The position numbers were made by a program, and so were the translations under genes. The notes beneath the pieces were generated by a model, which saw nothing but the letters and a program-made list of their open reading frames with translations, was not told the DNA's origin and searched no databases. DNA of 64,000 bases from Cymbidium sinense. Taxonomy: Eukaryota; Streptophyta; Magnoliopsida; Asparagales; Orchidaceae. Below, one piece after another: positions 60,825 to 64,000 of this stretch. The stretch spans positions 54,654,514 through 54,718,513 of the forward strand of contig CM038214.1 in the NCBI GenBank assembly GCA_021442155.1. The letters run 5' to 3'. Each line of letters begins with the position of its first letter. The stretch's first letter is position 1.

Positions 60825-61309
60825 AGAATGGGTAGAACCTTGATGGTTGGAATATCATCATCAACCAAGCTTAATCTAGATATGGCGGTGCAAGTGGAGG
60901 TGGCAGTTATCACAATGGTGGTCGGGGATCTGGAGGTGCTGGTGGACATGGAAGTGTTGGTCGAAAGCAGTGGTGGTTTTGGAGGCTAGAGGAGCGATGG
61001 AGGCTACATCCGTGGTGGTGGCCTTGCGAGAGATCGGGGATATGATGGTGGATCCCGCTACTCGAGAGGCCGGGGTGGTTCTGATGGGAACTGGAGAGAT
61101 TGAAGAATGATTGATCCGATCTACTGCATATGGAACTGTGTCTTTACAGTAAAGATGGTTCTAATTATCTAGGGTTTTTAATTTGCTCAATGAGTGCTCA
61201 TTTTTTACCTATGTCCTCACTAGTGTCTTAGAAAAATGGTGTGTTACTTAGTTGATGAAATCAAAAAGAAGAAATGTTGAATCTGAATTTGTTCTTTGAT
61301 AAAAAAAAT
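60825..61309 (+). pseudogene. GRP 3'-end fragment, copy 15
   Basis: Full-length for this fragment class. It starts NG*NLDGWNIIINQA; the middle is frameshifted. The last part reads ARDRGYDGGSRYSRGRGG then SDGNWRD and TGA. The 3' UTR is complete, ending TTCTTTGATAAAAAAAATT. Non-functional. Confidence 0.92.
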
Positions 61310-62270
61310 TAAAAACCCTAAACCCTAATCTAAAACTTGAACCCTAAACCTAAACCTAAACCCTAAACCCTAAACCATAAATCCTAAAACTCTAAACCCT
61401 AGAAAATAAATGCTAAAACCTAAACCCTAAACCCTAAACCCTAAACCCTAAACCCCAAACCTTAAACCATAAACCTTAAACCTAAACTAACACTAAACCC
61501 TAAACCTTAAACCCTAAACCCTAAAAAGTAAAAAACCTAAACTTTAACTAAATAAAACCTAAAAATAAGATAAATAAAAAAATAAAAACAAAATAAAAAA
61601 ATTAAATTAAAAAAACTAAATCCTAAACCTAAACATAAACCTAAAAAGAAAAAAAATAAAAAATAAAAACTAAAATAAATAAAAATGAAGACCAAAGAAT
61701 TAAAATAAAAAACCTAAATAAAATAAAAACTAAACCTAAAATAAAAAATAGACCTAAAACAAAATAAATAAAAACTAAATAAAAATGAAAATAAAAATAA
61801 ACTTAAATAAAAATAAAAATAAGTTAAACTAAAATAAATAAATAAAACTAAATAAACCTAAACCTACTAGTTTTATTAACATAAAAAAACTAAAAATATA
61901 TAAAATAAAAAATAAAAAAAAACCTAACCCTAAAACCTAAAATTAACCCCAAACCCTAAACCTAGAACACTAAACCCTAAACCCTAAACCCCAAACCTTA
62001 AACCCTAAATCCTAAACACTAAACCTTAAACCCTAAACCCTAAACCTATAATCCTAAACCCAAAATCTTAAACCCTAAAAAATTATAAACCCTAAACTCT
62101 AAACCATAAAAGCATAAACCCTAAACCCCTAAATGATAAACCCTAAACTCTAATCATAAACCCTAAACCCTAAACCCCAAACCCTAAACTTAACCCTAAG
62201 TAACTAAATAAATTAAAAAGTAAACCTAAACCCTAAAACTTAATAACCCTAAAACTAAACCTAAGCCCTA
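61310..62270. repeat. Array block before GRP copy 16
   Basis: 61310-61535 telomere-like; 61535-61855 A/T-rich; boundary motif near 61863 (CTACTAGTTTTATTAAC); A-rich sequence to about 61920; telomere-like repeats and GRP lead-in to 62270. Confidence 0.88.
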
Positions 62271-62750
62271 AGAATAGGCTGAACCTTGACAACAGAAAAA
62301 TCACCGTCAACCAGGTTCAGTCCATAACTAGTGGTGGATGCGAAGGCTGAGGTGGCAGTTATCACAATGGTGGTGAGGTGCTAGTGGATATGGAGGTGGT
62401 GGTCATAACAATGGTGGTTATGGAGGAGGGAGGAGCAATGAAGGTTACAGCCGTGGTGGTGGTGGAGGGAGAGATCGAGGATATGATGGTGGATCCCTCT
62501 ACTCGAGTGGCCGGGGTGGTTCTGATGGGAACTAGAGAATTTGATGAATGATCGATCCAATATGCTTCTTATAGAACTATGTCTTTACAGTAGAGACACT
62601 TCTAGTTATTTAAGGTTTTTGATTTTCTCTATGCATGCTCATTTTTTATCTATGTCGTCACTTGTGTCTTAAAAAACTTGGTGTGTTACTTGGTTGATGA
62701 AACCATAAAGGAGAAATATTGAACTTGAATTTGTTCTCTATTAAAAAAAA
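62271..62750 (+). pseudogene. GRP 3'-end fragment, copy 16
   Basis: Starts at NR*NLDNRKITVNQVQS, followed by the Gly-rich tail with a late open stretch (GGYGGGRSNEGYSRGGGGG; RDRGYDGGSLYSSGRGG) ending SDGN and TAG in place of the Trp codon, as in copy 14. A complete 3' UTR follows to TTCTCTATTAAAAAAAACC. Non-functional. Confidence 0.92.
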
Positions 62751-62804
62751 CCAAAAACTCTAAACTATAAACTAAAACTTGAACCCTAAACCTAAAACCT
62801 AAAC

Positions 62805-63928
62805 TTGACAGTTTGTTAGAGCCTTTTGTTGTGCAGGCTGAATCTTTGTTGATCCTTTTGGATTGGACTTTTTTATTTCTGGTGGTAGGTGGCTGCCTTT
62901 GGCCCCCTTTTGTGTTGTTGTTTTATCTTCTAGTGATTTGCTCTGGCTGAAGCTTATGTTTTCTTTAGTTGATGGCTTTATTTCTGAGCTATTTAGCCAT
63001 TTGTGGTTAATCATCCTAGTTTGGCTTGGTTGCTGCTTGTTGTTGGAACTTTGGCTTGAGGGCTCCCATCTTGGTTTTGTTGGTTGTTTCTCTATAAATT
63101 GGCATTGGTCTAGTCTTTGCTGATGGCTGGTTCTAGTTTTTCCTAGTTTGTAGCTTGGATAGGTATTTGGTTAATGGCTATTGTTGGTGTTCTGACTTTC
63201 TTCTAACCTCTCTCTGGGTTATTGTGATTAATTCATTGGGGTTTTTGTTTGGTGGTTTGGCTGCTAGCTGGTTGCTGGCCTGTTTATCTTTATTTAATGG
63301 TAATGGATCTGAAACTCTATGGACTACTGGCCTTGGATGTTTACTTATATCTGGTATGCTGGCTATGAAGGCTTTGATGTTACTCACCACTTCTCTCTAG
63401 TTGGTAGCATTACATATTATTGTAACCCTACTTTATGAAGTTTGGATGCTCATATGTATTGTTGCCCCTTGAGATGATCCTAACTGAGTCAAAACCTTCT
63501 CTTTCTCAGCTCTGTCTCCTTTTCCTCTCTTTATCCTTATTCTTTTTAGCTATGAATTTTGCCTTTTTAGTGTTTTCTAGATTTCTTTTACAGGTTGAAA
63601 CTTTACAGGAATGGTCGTTACTCAGTCAACCCAAGTTTTGTTGCTCTGGATCATGCATATCTTACTTTTTCAAAGGAATCATGAACTGGTGGTGACTCAT
63701 CCTTTTACAACTTCTAGGATTTATTTTAGTCTTAATCTGTGTCCTTTTCTCTTATGCTTTTTAGGCGCTGTATTTGCTCTTTTATTTTCTTTTCTTTCTC
63801 CAATGTTCTTAGATATGGTTTTAGCTCTTAAGGTTTCTTGTAGCTCGAGATTTTTAGAGCTTTGCCCTTTTAAGGATGTTGTATCTTTTCCTTTCATTGT
63901 AATAAAATTCTAACTTTCCCCAAAAAAA
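62805..63928 (+). mobile_element. L1 LINE 3'-region fragment D with poly(A) into telomere repeats
   Basis: Homologous to fragment C over its middle (TATCTGGTATGCTGGCTATG; TTTGGATGCTCATATGTATT; TTGCCCCTTGAGATGATCC) and extending to the element's 3' end. The tail reads AAGGATGTTGTATCTTTTCC, TGTAATAAAATTCTAAC (AATAAA near 63901), CTTTCCCCAAAAAAA, and then CCCTTAAACCC telomere-like repeats. This tail style is typical of plant L1 elements. The short hydrophobic ORFs (62863-63123, 63435-63913) reflect T-richness. 5'-truncated, with no ORF1 or ORF2 motifs. Confidence 0.75.
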
Positions 63929-64000
63929 CCCTTAAACCCTAAACAACCCTAAACCCTAAAACCCTAAAACACTAAACCCAAACTCTTAACCCTAAACCCT
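63929..64000. repeat. Degenerate telomere-like repeats
   Basis: CCCTAAA-type repeats to the window edge, same polarity as the rest of the window. Confidence 0.9.

Overview
The window looks like a subtelomeric or interstitial-telomeric region of a land plant, most likely an angiosperm. The evidence is degenerate Arabidopsis-type telomere repeats (CCCTAAA), fragments of a plant class IV glycine-rich RNA-binding protein (GRP) mRNA, a 60S acidic ribosomal protein P0 retrocopy, plant L1-type LINE pieces (ORF1 with DUF4283-like region and CCHC zinc knuckle), a plant RTE-type LINE, and a Ty3/gypsy element of the Tat/Ogre type. I see no intact protein-coding gene, tRNA, rRNA or CRISPR array. Every recognisable coding sequence is broken.

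Layout: 1-2747 L1 LINE fragment A (sense). 2748-12480 array with GRP copies 1-5. 12481-15060 a different AACTAATAA-type low-complexity block. 15081-18243 an L1 derivative with ORF1 and a 3' tail but no ORF2. 18244-33650 array with the P0 retrocopy and GRP copies 6-12, including a 4.2-kb tandem duplication. 33651-46572 a non-array island holding a decayed Ty3/gypsy pol gene on the minus strand, flanked by several diverged tandem repeats. 46573-48462 array with GRP copies 13-14. 48463-51476 a nearly complete but decayed RTE LINE on the minus strand. 51477-56651 array with unusual GC-rich, A-to-G-shifted patches. 56652-57814 and 62805-63928 L1 3'-region fragments. 57815-64000 array with GRP copies 15-16.

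The array is a higher-order repeat: an A/T-rich block (AAAAT and CCTAAA words), then a conserved motif close to CTACYAGTTTACTTAATTT followed by an A-run, then CCCTAAA-like repeats, then usually a 5'-truncated GRP 3' end with 3' UTR and poly(A), then CCCTAAA-like repeats again. CCCTAAA lies on the + strand throughout, and I noticed no TTTAGGG tract. All the poly(A)-tailed inserts (GRP, P0, L1 tails) are sense on that same strand, with the A-tail abutting CCCTAAA-type repeats. That geometry is what reverse transcription primed from a telomeric G-strand 3' end would leave. It is the most interesting hypothesis here, but it is inference. All coordinates of block edges are approximate because neighbouring repeats grade into each other.
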